Below, in pieces: positions 47,918 to 60,196 of a DNA stretch of 64,000 bases. Position 1 is the stretch's first letter. Every line of letters starts with the position of its first letter. The stretch covers positions 12,712,501-12,776,500 of the forward strand of contig OZ018412.1 of NCBI GenBank assembly GCA_963969595.1. Reading direction: 5' to 3'. The notes beneath the pieces are model-generated. The model saw nothing but the letters and a program-made list of their open reading frames with translations. It was not told the DNA's origin and did no database searches. The position numbers and the translations under genes were made by a program. This stretch comes from Neckera pumila (Eukaryota > Streptophyta > Bryopsida > Hypnales > Neckeraceae).

Positions 47918-49722
47918 GATTGGGGGACCGGAAGTCCAAAAAAAATGGGTCAACGAGGTCCTCATAGGCCGCCATGTGGCTGCCACCTAAGCGCCATGCG
48001 GACACGCGCAGCCATGTAGGAATTTTTTCATCCATTTTTGGCCATGACATGGCATTTGAGGTGGCACGTGACGTGGTGGAGGGAAAAGTGACGTGGCATC
48101 CAGCAAAGATAATGTGACATGCCATGTCAGCATATTTTTTTGTTGTCTAAGAATTTTCTTGCTGTCTTGGAAGACGTCAACATAGACATCTGTACGTTTT
48201 TTGAGACATCAATTCAGATGTCCAAACATTTTCATAGACGTTTTTTGAAACATCACCTTCGACGTCCAAATTTCTTGTGACATCAATGTAAACATCTACT
48301 TGTCATCATGAATACCTTTGACAATGTTTGGTATGATTTAAGAGAACAAAATGATGTCACATTAAACGTTCATGTCATGAAATGAACTATTTGGCATGAT
48401 GTTTATACGGACAATCTCACATGTCTCATATGACGTCCATATGTATATTATAATGTCCAATATAACATATCATATACAGTACACCATACATTATACATCA
48501 TACATAATATACCATACATTATACATTATACATCACATACATTACATAATATGCCGTATAAAATACATCATAATTGACAATTATGTCACATGGCTTCAAA
48601 AGACACTTGATGTGAGTTTATAGAGGGGAGAAGACGGGCTCTTTATACAAATAGAGTGATAGAGGAGAAGACAAACTATATGGAATATTGAAAACACTGG
48701 ATTTAAATTTTGGTGGAGGAGCACACAGATGTCCAGCAGGATGTTTTTTGCATGTCTCAAAGGCCGCTCTAATGATGTCTCTATAGATGTTATACCGATT
48801 GTGACTATGTTTCTTAAAACATCTAGAAGTCTACAAAAATGTCCAAAAAAACATCTCAACGTTGTAAAAGATGTCTCTAGTGACATCTCTATGTTTACTT
48901 AGACATCTCCAATACAAGTGTAGAAAACGCAATGTGAAGTGATAGAGGGGAAGACAAACTATATGGGACATTGAAAATGTTGGATTTAAATTTTGGTGGA
49001 GCAGCATACAAACGTCCAATAGGATGTTTTTTGCATGTCTCAAAGGCCACTCTGATGACGTCTCCATAGACATTATACCGATTGAGACTATGTTTTTTGA
49101 AACATCTAAAAGTCTTTAGAAATGTCCAAGAAAACATCTCAACGTTTTATAAGATGTCTCTAGTAACATATCTACGTCTACTTAGACATCTCCAAAAAAA
49201 GTGTAGGAAACACAAAGAGACAGCCCCAATATGTTGACGTGGCATGCCACATCAACATAATTTTATGCCATGTCAACAAATTTACATGTGGCATGCCATG
49301 TCATATGCCACATTAGCTTATTTTCTCCAAAAGCTGCCCGAAGGCTTCCCAATTCCTTTTTTTTAACCTTGGTCAGACTTTTATCCAAGGAAAAAGTAAT
49401 TTTCGGAAAATTATTCTCTTTGAAATTTTTCTCCCAAAGCTGCCGTGGCAATCCATGTTTTTGCGGACGCCTTGTCAGATATCAGTGAGTCCTTAAAAAT
49501 GTCATCAAAAATCTCGATGTCCTTGATAACACCAGCTGGTTCCATTCAAATTTTCCGCAATCATCTAAAACATCCTTGGAAATTTACCCTAAACTGCAAT
49601 CTTCTTCTTTAACAGACTTGATGTCTTGATGTCTTGATGTCTCAGCGGACATAGTATGTTAGGCCTTGGACATCGCATGTTTTTGGGCAGACATCAATAA
49701 AAACACGGGTTTTTTTATAGTG
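47918..49722. mobile_element. Non-autonomous CACTA-type element, body and right end
   Basis: Right terminus ACACGGGTTTTTTTATAGTG ends at 49722, followed by TTT (49723-49725). With the displaced end at 47405-47273 the element totals about 1.94 kb, with imperfect TIRs of about 24 bp (CACTATGAGAAACCCGTG against CACTATAAAAAAACCCGTG) and a 3-bp target duplication TTT. The interior is non-coding, full of GACATC/GATGTC/GACGTC motifs, and similar in places to the element at 53699-54986 (for example the GTGACGTGGCAT and GTCAGCATA regions). It sits inside Tnp2. Confidence 0.75.
48656..49221. repeat. Tandem duplication, unit about 283 bp
   Basis: Unit one begins GTGATAGAGGAGAAGACAAA at 48656, unit two GTGATAGAGGGGAAGACAAA at 48939. 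Similarity persists to ACATCTCCAA and the GTGTAG(A/G)AAAC end. Each unit carries about ten GACATC/GATGTC-like hexamers. Confidence 0.8.
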
Positions 49723-49763
49723 TTTGAAGCATGCCAGCGCATTAGTTTAGCCACTTCAGGACA

Positions 49764-50426
49764 TCAGTATATACGTCGCAGCCGTGGAATGATTGAAAAA
49801 TAATGTAAGAATTTCCTTGGAATACTGCTAGAACCATCTATATATCGTGCCACTCCACATTCCGGGCACTGCTCAGCATCGCCATTTTCTACTCCTTCGT
49901 ATAAAATGTGACCAGATAGACAACAGTGAATCGCTTCATGCTCCAAGCCCATCTTCATAATCATCCTCTTCATCTCGTATGCTTTTTGTAGTAAGCTATT
50001 AGCCTGGGGTAATACGTCTGCACTCAGGAAGCATAGCAACTCATCTAGAAAAGTCTGCAGTACTCTATACAAGTTTATCATGTTCATCATGACAATGCCT
50101 GTTTGTAAGCAATTTACGCCACATCCTTTGTATAAAGGTTGCGTAAACTCCCTCAATAGCTCATCCATGTCTGCATCTTCTATGTAAATGGCATCCTCTT
50201 CGTGTGGTCGTGGATTCTCACCAAGAGAATCAGGTCCTATTTCAACCTTGTTGTGGATGTCATCAGCATGTGCAAAGGCATCTTGCACCATCTCTTCTAC
50301 TTCTACTTGTATTTGTTGGAGCCACACAAAATTGGGTTCTTCCTCGTCGGGTCTTCGCCAAGCATAAGCTTCCTCACTAGCTTTAAGAAGGTTTATGAGT
50401 CTTCGCAGGTTTCTCCCGTCCACAAT
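49764..50426 (-). pseudogene. CACTA Tnp2 transposase, N-terminal exon
   Basis: After acceptor CTTCCAG at 50427 it reads IVDGRNLRRLINLLKASEEA, an acidic stretch, then TQPLYKGCGVNCLQTGIVMM, SLLQKAYEMKRMIMKMGLEH, CCLSGHILY and AEQCPECGVARYIDG...IPRKFLHYFSIIPRLRRIY. This follows the Tnp2 N-terminal layout (PLYPGC..., YEAKKMI..LGL, CP.DC.LY, C..C...RW, PLIPRLQRL). Downstream sequence continues TDVLKWLN, then a stop, up to the inserted element at 49725. Confidence 0.88.
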
Positions 50427-50620
50427 CTGGAAGCATTTGGGGGAAGCAAGATATCATTAGCTTATATTATCTTCCATTCATTGTATTATCAAAAAGAGGT
50501 ACTTTATAGACTTCTCACTACAAAGAGGATTTGGGCATCCCATATGGGATCCCATTTTGGCACTCCATTAGAAACACAGTGAATATTAACAGTGAAATAC
50601 AAGGAAAAGGTAGAGCTTAC

Positions 50621-50803
50621 CATCACTGAGTGAGGGAGGTATGGATCTCTCCCGTACATCCTATGATGCCTTGCGACCAGAGACGTGTTCTGAATCCTCC
50701 TTCCATGGCAACGAATGCATGCACAAGGATACTTGGGGAGTCCCATTCTGAATGCCATAGCTCTTTCCATGTGGTAAGCAGCTCCCAAACGTCTCGGCCT
50801 CAT
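50621..50803 (-). pseudogene. CACTA transposase first exon, zinc-finger-like N terminus
   Basis: MRPRRLGAAYHMERAMAFRM, then KYPCACIRCHGRRIQNTSLV and ARHHRMYGRDPYLPH. The CPCxxCxxR...V..HH/HL...G layout is that of the transposase-associated domain at the N terminus of plant CACTA proteins. Donor GTG ATG|GTAAGC at 50620 joins it to the exon ending at 50426. Confidence 0.8.
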
Positions 50804-52439
50804 TGTCTATGTGGAATTCAGTAGTGTAACTCTTCTAGATTGAGAGAAGAAAAAGAAATCATTTGCATGAGCTACCGTCTGTCCACGCGGACAAACAATT
50901 GTTTACAAAGTTCAAGCACTTTTGCAAATTTGGCTTGCACGTCACAAGGCAAAAGTCAATCATCACTTGAATCCAGTTATAGTCAATTGTTCTGTTTCTG
51001 GAGCACTTCTTCATTTGTCAGAAAGGATTACAGATGTGAACTCCTTCCCATTCAACTTGGGAACTAGAATGCCAGATAATTTCGACATGAAACGCCGTGT
51101 ACTCTTGCTTACTAGATTCCATAAACTGTGTTACCTTTAATTCCAAAATTGCAATTCATGTCGGACCACTCCGTTGAACAGCTCAAACATAGTTTACCAA
51201 TAAATGTTTTACGCAATTTCACACATAATGTGCCCAGGTGATTCATGACAAAGGCAATCCATGTGTAGACGAACTTCTCTGTATGCTCATATAGAGATAT
51301 TAGGATGACAGACAACATGCTCAATGACAAATTATAATATCACATTATGGCACCCAAAAAAAGCCTTCTGTCCGAATTTCTTTTCCAAAAAGTAAGTAAT
51401 CAAAGCATCAATTAACAAGACATGGATAAAAATGTAGTATGGAATTAGCAATGTTTACAGTCAGTAATGCCACATTTTATGTACGCGACAGAGAGAGAGC
51501 ACAACAGAGGAGGAAGAGAGAAACTGAGAGGCAAGGGAAAGGAACACTGTGTTCTCACCTGAAAGCGCAATTTGCCTGCCATGTCCAGTGACAAAGACGC
51601 AAAATGGAAGAGTTTGATGCACCGCATGGATAGACTGGTTCAGAAACCTAGAGTCTTGACAAAGCGGCGTAAGTAACCTCTGAACTGTTTTCCCGATGCA
51701 TGAGTTCCAAACGCATGATAGTAACTTGGACTATAGCATTGTTTCGTCTTAAAATAACGTGCCACCATCCACCTCATCTTTACTGTCATGAATGTGCTTT
51801 AACAAAATGTAGCCAATGCTGAGGTAGTGGCAACGGAATTTGGGACGTGATGAATTTCAAGGTGCTTGGCAGTCTCGGTTTTTGTCCACCTTGTAAATGT
51901 TGTGCTAAAACTGAAGTAACTTAGCAATGTGAAAGAAGCGCTGTCTATGCTATGTTCGTTTTTAATTTACAGAAGACAGGAGGGAGAAGGCACTTTCATC
52001 AAGGGAGTTCTAGAATAAGGTCATCGCCCAATGTTGCATGGATGACTCAGCATTAGTTTTGGATGAACTTTCCCATTAGGGTAGTAGGGCACTGCTTGAT
52101 TTGTTTTGCTTTAGCAAACTTTGTTTTTTCTGGGTTGTGTCTATGGCGACGTGTTCACCAACGTCGTCATTCTATATTTTGTGAAACTTTATGAACTTAC
52201 TCCAATTTCCACAATTAATAGACGCTTCTCCCCCTTTGGTTCATGAAGGTCAGTTTTGAGGGGCAATGCTGCAGCTTCGGTTCCTAAGTTCATTGGGTGC
52301 TTCCTTTCTTATTGTATGGCCTCTTGCATTGTTGTTGACAAGAGAAACATGCATGCATGCAATTGTGCACACATGAATAAAACACTTGTAGTGTATGAGG
52401 TCTATCACTGTGCAAGCCTGAAGTTAAACTAACAGATTA
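50804..52439. other. Divergent intergenic region of the CACTA element
   Basis: Lies between the start of Tnp2 (leftward) and the TnpA-like gene (rightward), so it should hold their promoters. A GAGAGAGAG purine run lies at about 51490-51535. No other gene recognised. Confidence 0.4.
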
Positions 52440-55400
52440 CTGGTTGCAACTTTTGAAGTGGAAAGGACGGCAATTTGTCGGTCTCCAGAATCAAAGACGG
52501 CGGGAAGGAGGAGAAGTGGGACTCCACACTTGTACATGCGGAAAACAATGCTGGGTCTTTACCTATGAACAAGGTCCTTCTTCAAAGTAGAACGGCAGTT
52601 GAAGCGTTGGTACATCCCTTAGTAGATGTGGAAAATCAAGCAAGTCAATCTCTTAGAATTGTTTTCCATGTCTGCGGAAGAGACGGTGAGTTGCCGCCTT
52701 CTTTTAAGAGTCCGCATGCTTTAGTTTTTGAGGAACCAACTTTGGGCAACAAGTCGGCAAACAAAGTTCCAGATAATTGCATTCAATATACTTTTGAGGG
52801 TCTTGTCCTTGACTAGGACTTAGCCACTAGTGTCAGAAACAAATCCGAGTCTAAAGAAGAAAGTGACGAGGAGCTTCCAGAGATTGAGACGTCCTCGGAG
52901 TCCTTCTCTGACTTTGAATCCGATCCAACCTGGGAGCCAGGTATAGAGTCGTCATTGTTATCTTCATTTTGCTATTTTAGCAATGAAATCTGTACCACAG
53001 TGACAACAACTTACAAAATACCCAAAGTTGTACTTTGCGTAGCGACCACCTGGTATTAGCACCGATTGTACGGCGTTCTACCACTGACTTGGAGGCGGGC
53101 AGCGGACCGCGGAGGAAGACCCACAAGAAGAAGGAAATACTTCAACGTTCTTCTTACAACAACTCCAACAGTAGTTGGCAGCCAGGTGACAGTTCCAGAT
53201 TACCAACTCCAGAGGTAATCTAGCCAACAAGGAAACTTCAAAGCCAGTTGGTGGCAAAGAGGAAATCACCGAAGCAAACCTCTGTAGGAGACCAACACAC
53301 GGTAAGTGCCCTTTATAATGGATACAAATTTCCTTAGTTCATTTCATATTTGTAATGAGTTTAATTTTGTTCAGTTAATAGTGATTCCTATTGCCAAGGA
53401 TACCATAATCTGTTTATGCCTAGAAGTTATTTGTGGACCCAGAAGGCAGTAGTATATATCAGTGTATGACCCTCAATTGTTTCTTGTGACCAAATCTATA
53501 CCAAGGTCATATGTCCATGTGCAATTTGTTACCACAGAGAGCGGAAGAGTATAGATTGTGTACTATAATTGATGGAATTGTTAGCAATTCATCCCGATTG
53601 TGAATGTATCTAGGGTGGCGAAAGCAACAATATAGGCATGGAGTGCATTGCGGCACTTTGTACAAAGGTTGAGGCGGGGGGAATTAATTGAAATGTAACA
53701 CTATAAGAAAACGAAGTTTTTTTTAATGTCTGAAAAAACGTGACACGGTGTTCATTTTGACATGGACGTTGTCACCGTAGATGTCACCTAAAATTGCGTC
53801 ATAGTTAACAGGCAAAAAACGTCATGAATCTTCAACAACATGCCCAATTTGGCCTTGTTTTCTTTTTGACGTCACACATGACATGCTTTTTCAAGGTCCC
53901 TAGAGTGTGCCATTTGGTGGACAACTTAGCTCCACGTAAGCACCACGTGGATGGTTAGTGCCATGTAGAAAAAAAATTTCATCCGGTTTGTTGCTGACAT
54001 GAACCAAGGGAAAAGTGACATGGATCCACCAATATCTGACGTGGCATGCCTTGTCAGCATACTTTTATTTTGTTTAAAAAATTTTAATGTTTTTTTTTTA
54101 AATGTCAATTTAGACATCTACTTAGACGTTTTTTGAGACATAAATTGCTGCATATTGTATCCATAGGACAAGGTCAATAGAAAAAAATTATTTAAAAAAA
54201 ATAAAAAAATAAAAAAATAATCAAAATGACAAGAATTCAACAAAAATTAAATAAAACTTACCATCTACCATCAAGAGAATTTTTGATGGCACAATGAAGG
54301 AATTCATTCATTAAAAGTTAGTGAAAATGAAGGATTAAGAGGTCCTATTTATTTTCATTGTCCATCCATGGTGAGACAAAAGATATGGGAGAACTAAAAT
54401 ATGGGAACTTAACCATTGTAAGTTTTGACATTGTTTTAGACGTCTAGACATTGTTTCAAACATGTAGATGTTCTTTCAGACATCTGAAGCATATTATTTT
54501 AGACATTTTACATTGAACACAATTCTTGCTTTACATATCCCACATGGATTGTTTCACTTCCTACCACCCCACAATATAAAGACCATCTCTTTTCATCCAT
54601 GGTGCACATCCATCCATTATCCTTTTTTTGCAAAGTATGCCATGTGGCTACCCTTCCCCTAAATTTTTTAATATGGTCAACATTTTATCATTGCCCTTAG
54701 TAATTTTTACTAATTTATCCATAGACAAAATGGACCTATTTGTTGACTTGGCAGTCTATGTTTTTTTGGACGTCCCAAACAACATCAGCTTAATTTCAGT
54801 CATGTCAAATACAACATCTGCGTCAATGATAACATCAACTTAGATTTATAATAAAAAGTTAATGTCCTTTGCAACGTCTACAAAAATCTACCTTGTCGAG
54901 TCAAATGTCCTTTGAAATCTTCATGTTTTATTGTACATTGCAAGTTAGAGGTAAAACACTGCCAAACAGATGGTTTTCTTATAGTGTAAACATTTGTTGA
55001 TGCGCCGGAGTGAAAAAATTGATGATCTTGTGAGGTCAACTAACTGAAAAGTAATTAGCCATTAAACTTTCAAAAGGTTTGTTGTTGATTGGAACTGAAT
55101 GTTTTATTACCTTAAAGTACTGGGCTGGCTCGCAAAGGCGGAGGACTAAAGTGTCTGTCTTAAGATTGATCGAAATCAAGAAGAAGGTACTAATGGCCCT
55201 GAAGTACTTTTTATTTTGGCATGCATGATCGTGAAGGTGTTTGCCTTCACCTTGCTATGCACATGCTTGTTTATTTCATTCCACATTCATTTGCATGAGC
55301 AATGTTATGAACGGGATATTTTCGAGAGTACGTCCATTTGAAGTTATTTTTAACCCACTTCTGTGATGTAGAATTTGCAAGGTGTCGGAGAAGAGGTTAC

Positions 55401-58400
55401 AGGGATACCAACTACTGCGACAGAGAAACCCCGCACACAGGTCACAATCATTCTCTTTTCTCTGAGTTGCAGTCGAATGTATGTGTTTTAAAGTAGCATT
55501 TGCATGTGAAACCCTTCTTGAATCCTAGAGTCTTGAAGAACATGTAGTGTGTGGATCCACAGGAAAGTAATGTACTCAGAAGTCCTAAACCGTCTAAAGT
55601 ATTGTTAGTGAACCATGACATTTCAAGAAACAGCTGACAAAACAATCAAAATTCCTTCTTGATCTTAGCATTAACATGTAGGAGCGCATTTAGGAATAGC
55701 TTGTCGTTAAGGTAATATTTGCTCTTGAAACGGACAGGAGGTACTTCCGAGTATGGGGAAAGAGAAGGAGAGTTTTCAAGCATGGAGCATGCCGAGAACC
55801 AGAGGTAAGTCCGGCACGAGAGCCAATTCTGCAGAGAAGACGACCAACAATGATAGCACTGTTTGAGGGAAGCAGAAGGTTAAGGAAACTGCAGACCATA
55901 GTCGTCAACTAAAAGGAATGAAGAAAACTTTAGTAGCCGTGGCCGGGGATGGAATACCGTTGGCTAGATCTGGAGTGAACCGTATAGGGGATGGAGGACG
56001 GAATAGCAACAACACACTGATTGTTGAAAGCAATCGACATGATGAGATCGCCGTGAACAAGGCGGCAGGTGAGATAACTGTATTGGACATGGCTTCCACA
56101 GAAGTAGGCGGAGGTAGTTACTCCGACGCTTTGAGACACCAGTCAGAAGAACGTCGACCTGGTACGAACCTTGTTGTTTTTGCTCTATTTTTTTTTTAAC
56201 TAACTAGCATGTTGTTGTGGCATTTCTCACATCTCCAAGGATTTGTTAGCAAGTAGGGCTTGGTTGTGACTGGGAAGAATAATGATGTTGTTTTGGAACG
56301 AGTCGTTGGTGATTGGAAGATAAAAAAATGCCAATAAGTAAAAATCTTCTTGCAAGGAAGGGTAGTCCGTCTTACAAAGACAAAACAATAATCCAGCAGA
56401 GAATATGGCAGCAGGGATGAAGAAGAAGTTGTCACCCAAGCATTGAAAGATATTGAAGTCTATGGACATGAGTCTAGATACTAGAGATAAGTTTGATTCT
56501 GAAAGATCTATGGACGACAAACGTATGTCAGTGGACAATGATAGCTATAGTTCTCGCTTACAAGATGTGAGTCTATATTTGCTTTCCTTCTGAATATGAT
56601 TGCATCTATTGAATACTAGATTTGAATATGAATCTCAGACGATTTTGTTCAAGTGCTTGTATATGACAAATGAAATGCTTGCAAAATGCCCCTCCAATCT
56701 TATGAGTTCTGATCTTCTAATAGCACATATGTTATAGCATAGGAGTGGAAGAGGCAAACGTCGACGCCATGAACGAAGAAGGTATAGGAGTTTCAGCATA
56801 TCTGAAGATAACATCTATCGAAACAGAAGGGACAAGGAAAGGCGACAAGGCAGGTGATATGGTGGCGGTGACGATTGGAATTATAGGATGGAGTATGGTG
56901 AGTCCAGTAGACAAGCAAGGAGACGGTCTCCTAGATCCAAATCAACGATGGTAAGAGACGGTACTACAAGCGGGAGGGGCAAAGTCCGAGCAATAGCTCT
57001 GAAGAAGAGTACAGAAGAGGTCGGCGTGGGAGCTATTTTGCAGTGCAGACTAAAGAAGTCCCAAGAAATGATGAGAATGAGAAGTGGAAGGAAAGGCGTC
57101 ACAGATAGCAGGAGAGGGAAGCTAAAATAAGGCAGAGGGAGAACCAGGGCCTTAAAGGTCACTACATTGCAATGGATGAGCACGGAGAACCATATGCCTA
57201 CGGAAAAAGTGCATGGAGGCTAGAGTTGAATAAGTTGGCTGGCTCACTGGACCCGTCTGTTTTAGATGTTTGATGGCAACCAGAAGAAAGTATGAAAATG
57301 TTGCGGAAGAGGTTGAATGAGCACTTCAAGTACAGCGCACCAATCTCTTGAGCTTACATTAGAACTCTGGTTGGGCGGAATGTCACGCAATGGCGCAATA
57401 AGATCATAAACTCTATGATTGATGACGCTCCTGCTCTAGCTGGAATGGATCCAAAAATATGCCGGAGGCTGGATAGGATTCGGCAGAACCCAAGGCGTGA
57501 GGAACTGTCCCAGCGGATGAGCTAGGCCAATTCATGTAGGACGCAGCTTGGGTGAATTGGCCCCAAAGGCATCAGTGGGGTTCGTGATGATCTTTGTCAA
57601 AAGCTTGGAAGAGAAGCAGATTTGAAAGAGCTACAGGAAGAGCTGCGTAGAAACAAAGGCTACGGCGGTCGGAAGAAAAAGGTTCAGCTGAAAGCTAAGA
57701 AGAGCACATTGGAGTCAAATTCCAAAGACAATGACAATGCTCAAGCGGAAGATAGAGGAAACAACAATGATGTGCCAAGGCAACTCTTGTGCGGGAAGGA
57801 AAAATCTCCAGAGAATCATGAGGGGGATGGGGTAGGTGACAAAGAGTACATCCGGTCCCTTGAAAAAACAATACATGAGCTGAAAGCAAAGAGCAGGGCT
57901 GCTGAACTCAGTGGAGGGTCGGTTTGTATAGATGCGGCAAGCCCCTCCAATGAATGCCCTATAGTCGTTGAAGGAAGACAAGGTGAAAGCGTCTTAACGA
58001 CACCAACTATGGTGAGCGATAGTCTAAAAAATAAGCAAGGAATATGATGAGTGTTTGTACTGTGCGTGTGTTTTCAGCTTTGTAATGTGTAGATAGTTTT
58101 TGTACAAGACCTTTAAATTGAAAGGAAGTGGAAACCTCAGTAGGTGTGAAGTTCAATTAAACTTTATTGCTGACGCCCACAGAAATGTTTAGTGATTTAA
58201 GCGTTTTACTAAAGACATGGAATTCAAAGCAAATTATGGGTGGGTCGATTGCGAATGTTGATTGTCTTTATCCCTAAACCAAAGCTAAGCTGTCGTTAAT
58301 GTTGAGCGAATTTGAATGCTCAGGCTCACAGGACAAGAGTCGAGGATAGGGACAAAGGGAATGAAGAAGTTGCTCATGCCTTGTGCACAGCATCTTCTGT

Positions 58401-58431
58401 GAAGAGGAAACAAAAATCTGGACGACGTTAA
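52440..58431 (+). pseudogene. TnpA-like second gene of the CACTA element, multi-exon
   Basis: Apparent exons, with GT-AG borders where seen: about 52450-52939 (one internal TAG at 52814-52816; acidic tail SSESFSDFESDPTWEP), 53032-53299, about 55380-55440, about 55736-55803, about 55840-56160, about 56450-56568, about 56740-58011 (RS-rich region, several stops) and 58324-58431 ending KRKQKSGRR. The part GRNVTQWRNKIINSMID, CRRLDRIRQNP, KGISGVRDDLCQKLGREADL resembles the plant transposase family PF03004 (Ptta/En/Spm) loosely. The phase across the last intron is correct (130 codons, then 35). An element of 1,288 bp is inserted in the intron at 53699. Stops make it non-functional. The assignment rests on context and weak similarity. 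Confidence 0.6.
53699..54986. mobile_element. Non-autonomous CACTA-type element, TSD TAA
   Basis: Perfect 14-bp TIRs CACTATAAGAAAAC and GTTTTCTTATAGTG, flanked directly by TAA (53696-53698) and TAA (54987-54989): the 3-bp target duplication expected for CACTA. 1,288 bp, no transposase; the interior has GACATC/GACGT motifs and shares blocks with the element at 47918-49722. It sits in an intron of the TnpA-like gene. Confidence 0.88.
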
Positions 58432-60196
58432 GGCTCAGAAGTGAGTGGCAATTTATATTGTAACTATCTCTCTATTGTTTTTTGTAACTGCCTTGTTGGG
58501 CTGAGGTTTTCCAGTAATTGATATTGTGTGATGGCAGTGATGACTTGTATCCGAACATTAGAAAATTCAATTGTAGACACAGAACTGCCCAAGATATCTG
58601 TGTTTCTTAGTGATTTCATTCGTGTTGGAAATAGTATTAGTGGCAGTATGTGCAGAATAGGAAGATGTACTATTTTACTAATGTTATGATGTTGAAAAAT
58701 AGCTCATGTTGTAGGTTTGCGGTAAATGAATGTAAAATGTTGCATTGTTTGATGAATAACTGACATTTGGCATTCTATATGTATTGAAGCTTCATTGAGT
58801 ACAAGCAATGGCATAGAATCCTTCAGAAAATGAGGTGGTTGATTCATGTACGCCCTCACTTGTGTGAATTGAGGGCTCTTCATTGAAGTAGAGCGCTTCC
58901 AACTATAGTCACGGAGGGTACAGAAATTTGAATTCAAAGTTTTGTGACTTGTGCAAGATTGGAAATTCAAGGCGCAGCTTCGTGCAAAGCTTACAATTTC
59001 AGTAGTGGACACAAAATACAAGGAAAATTGGTTTGGTATTGAAATGGTGATGTAGTGAAGGAAAGAAGTGTGTGTACAATGATGACTTCAATGTAGTAGA
59101 AGGATGCAACGTTTCACAAACAATAAAATGTTATGCAATTGAACTTTTCGCTTGTAATTATTGTCAGGAGGACAACAAAGTAGTAGTAAGTTGACGCAGT
59201 GGTTAGTCCTCAATGTAGTGTTCTTAGGAGGGCGGAATTACTCCTGATTTTGTTCCAAGTGGAATTCCCACATAATGTTTTACAGATATTGTTGTAAGTT
59301 TGAAATAACATGTTTGTTGAATTAAAGTTGAATTGTATAATACAAGAAGTGCTTAGAGTATTTAGTGCAGATTTTCATTGACATTGTGATGCCTTGCAAA
59401 AGAGACTGAAGGGAATTGATGAATTTTTGGATGAATTGTGTATACGGGTGGCATGAAATGAATTTAGAATTAGGGTACCAAAATGAAATCAAGAGAAAGG
59501 AAGAAGAAGCTATGTTACCTAACAGTAGTTGTTCAAGTTTTAAATTTAATTAATAGTTTCGATCCCATGATATGTGCGGTCCTGAATGTTATAGATAGGA
59601 GACCCAAAAGTGGAGGAACTTTTTGAGGAATCCTAAAAGAGAGGATGCAGAGGACTAAAAATAAGTCATACCTACATGATTTCAGACCCTAAGAATAAAC
59701 AAAGGTAAACTGAGAATCCACCGCAGTGAAAATGATCGCAAACAATGTCAGAGTACTAAAATAAGTGGCCATAAAACAATATTGCGAAGCACTAAAAATA
59801 AGCGCAAGTATTATGAAGTGCCAGAACACCAAAAATAAGCCTCTCCATGATGTAGTTGTCATGTTTTTATTGGGAGTTTTTCTGGAAAAGGGATTCTTTT
59901 ATTTACCTTCAATCATAAAGTAATTCCAAAATAACCTGGGAGAAAGCCAAAATTAGCTTTCGGACTTTGAAAATGTTTTTGTAGTTGAGAAAAGCGTTTT
60001 ATCTTTCTTGAAAAGTGCAGCCATGTTTCATTGTTACCAAAGGTAATGTGGGGAAATCCAAAACTTAACACCATCCACGTTGGCAGTATACCCTGGCATG
60101 GTTTTCCGAAGCCAAAATCCCTTTGGCATGCAGTGGTAGGAGTCTGTTAAAAGTGACCAAATCTAGAAGTCCTAATCAACAGACCGTCAAGGTAGA
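58432..60196. other. Region right of the TnpA-like gene, with candidate subterminal repeats
   Basis: No supported host gene. Between 59651 and 59840 a motif close to (C/T)ACTAAAAATAAGYS recurs at about 59653, 59751 (ACTAAAATAAG), 59787 and 59828 (CACCAAAAATAAGC), with a weaker one at 59689. Such clustered short repeats are typical of CACTA subterminal regions. No terminal CACTA/TAGTG inverted repeat was found next to them. Confidence 0.45.

Larger units (their letters stand above)
40192..58431. mobile_element. Large, broken autonomous CACTA (En/Spm) element with nested insertions
   Basis: Two divergent gene remnants define it: a Tnp2/TnpD-type transposase on the minus strand (50803 down to 40192) and a TnpA-like multi-exon gene on the plus strand (about 52440-58431). 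Inside it lie a gag-like gene (41.4-43.4 kb), two non-autonomous CACTA-type elements (47273-49722 and 53699-54986) and a 645-bp inversion. The coordinates are coding limits; the true termini were not located. Motif repeats at 59651-59840 may be subterminal repeats of its right end. Confidence 0.8.

Noticed and set aside
47940..49230. CRISPR-like or satellite array from the repeated GACATC/GATGTC words
   Set aside because: Spacing is irregular, words occur in both orientations, and the region is bounded by CACTA-type termini; it is the inside of a transposon.
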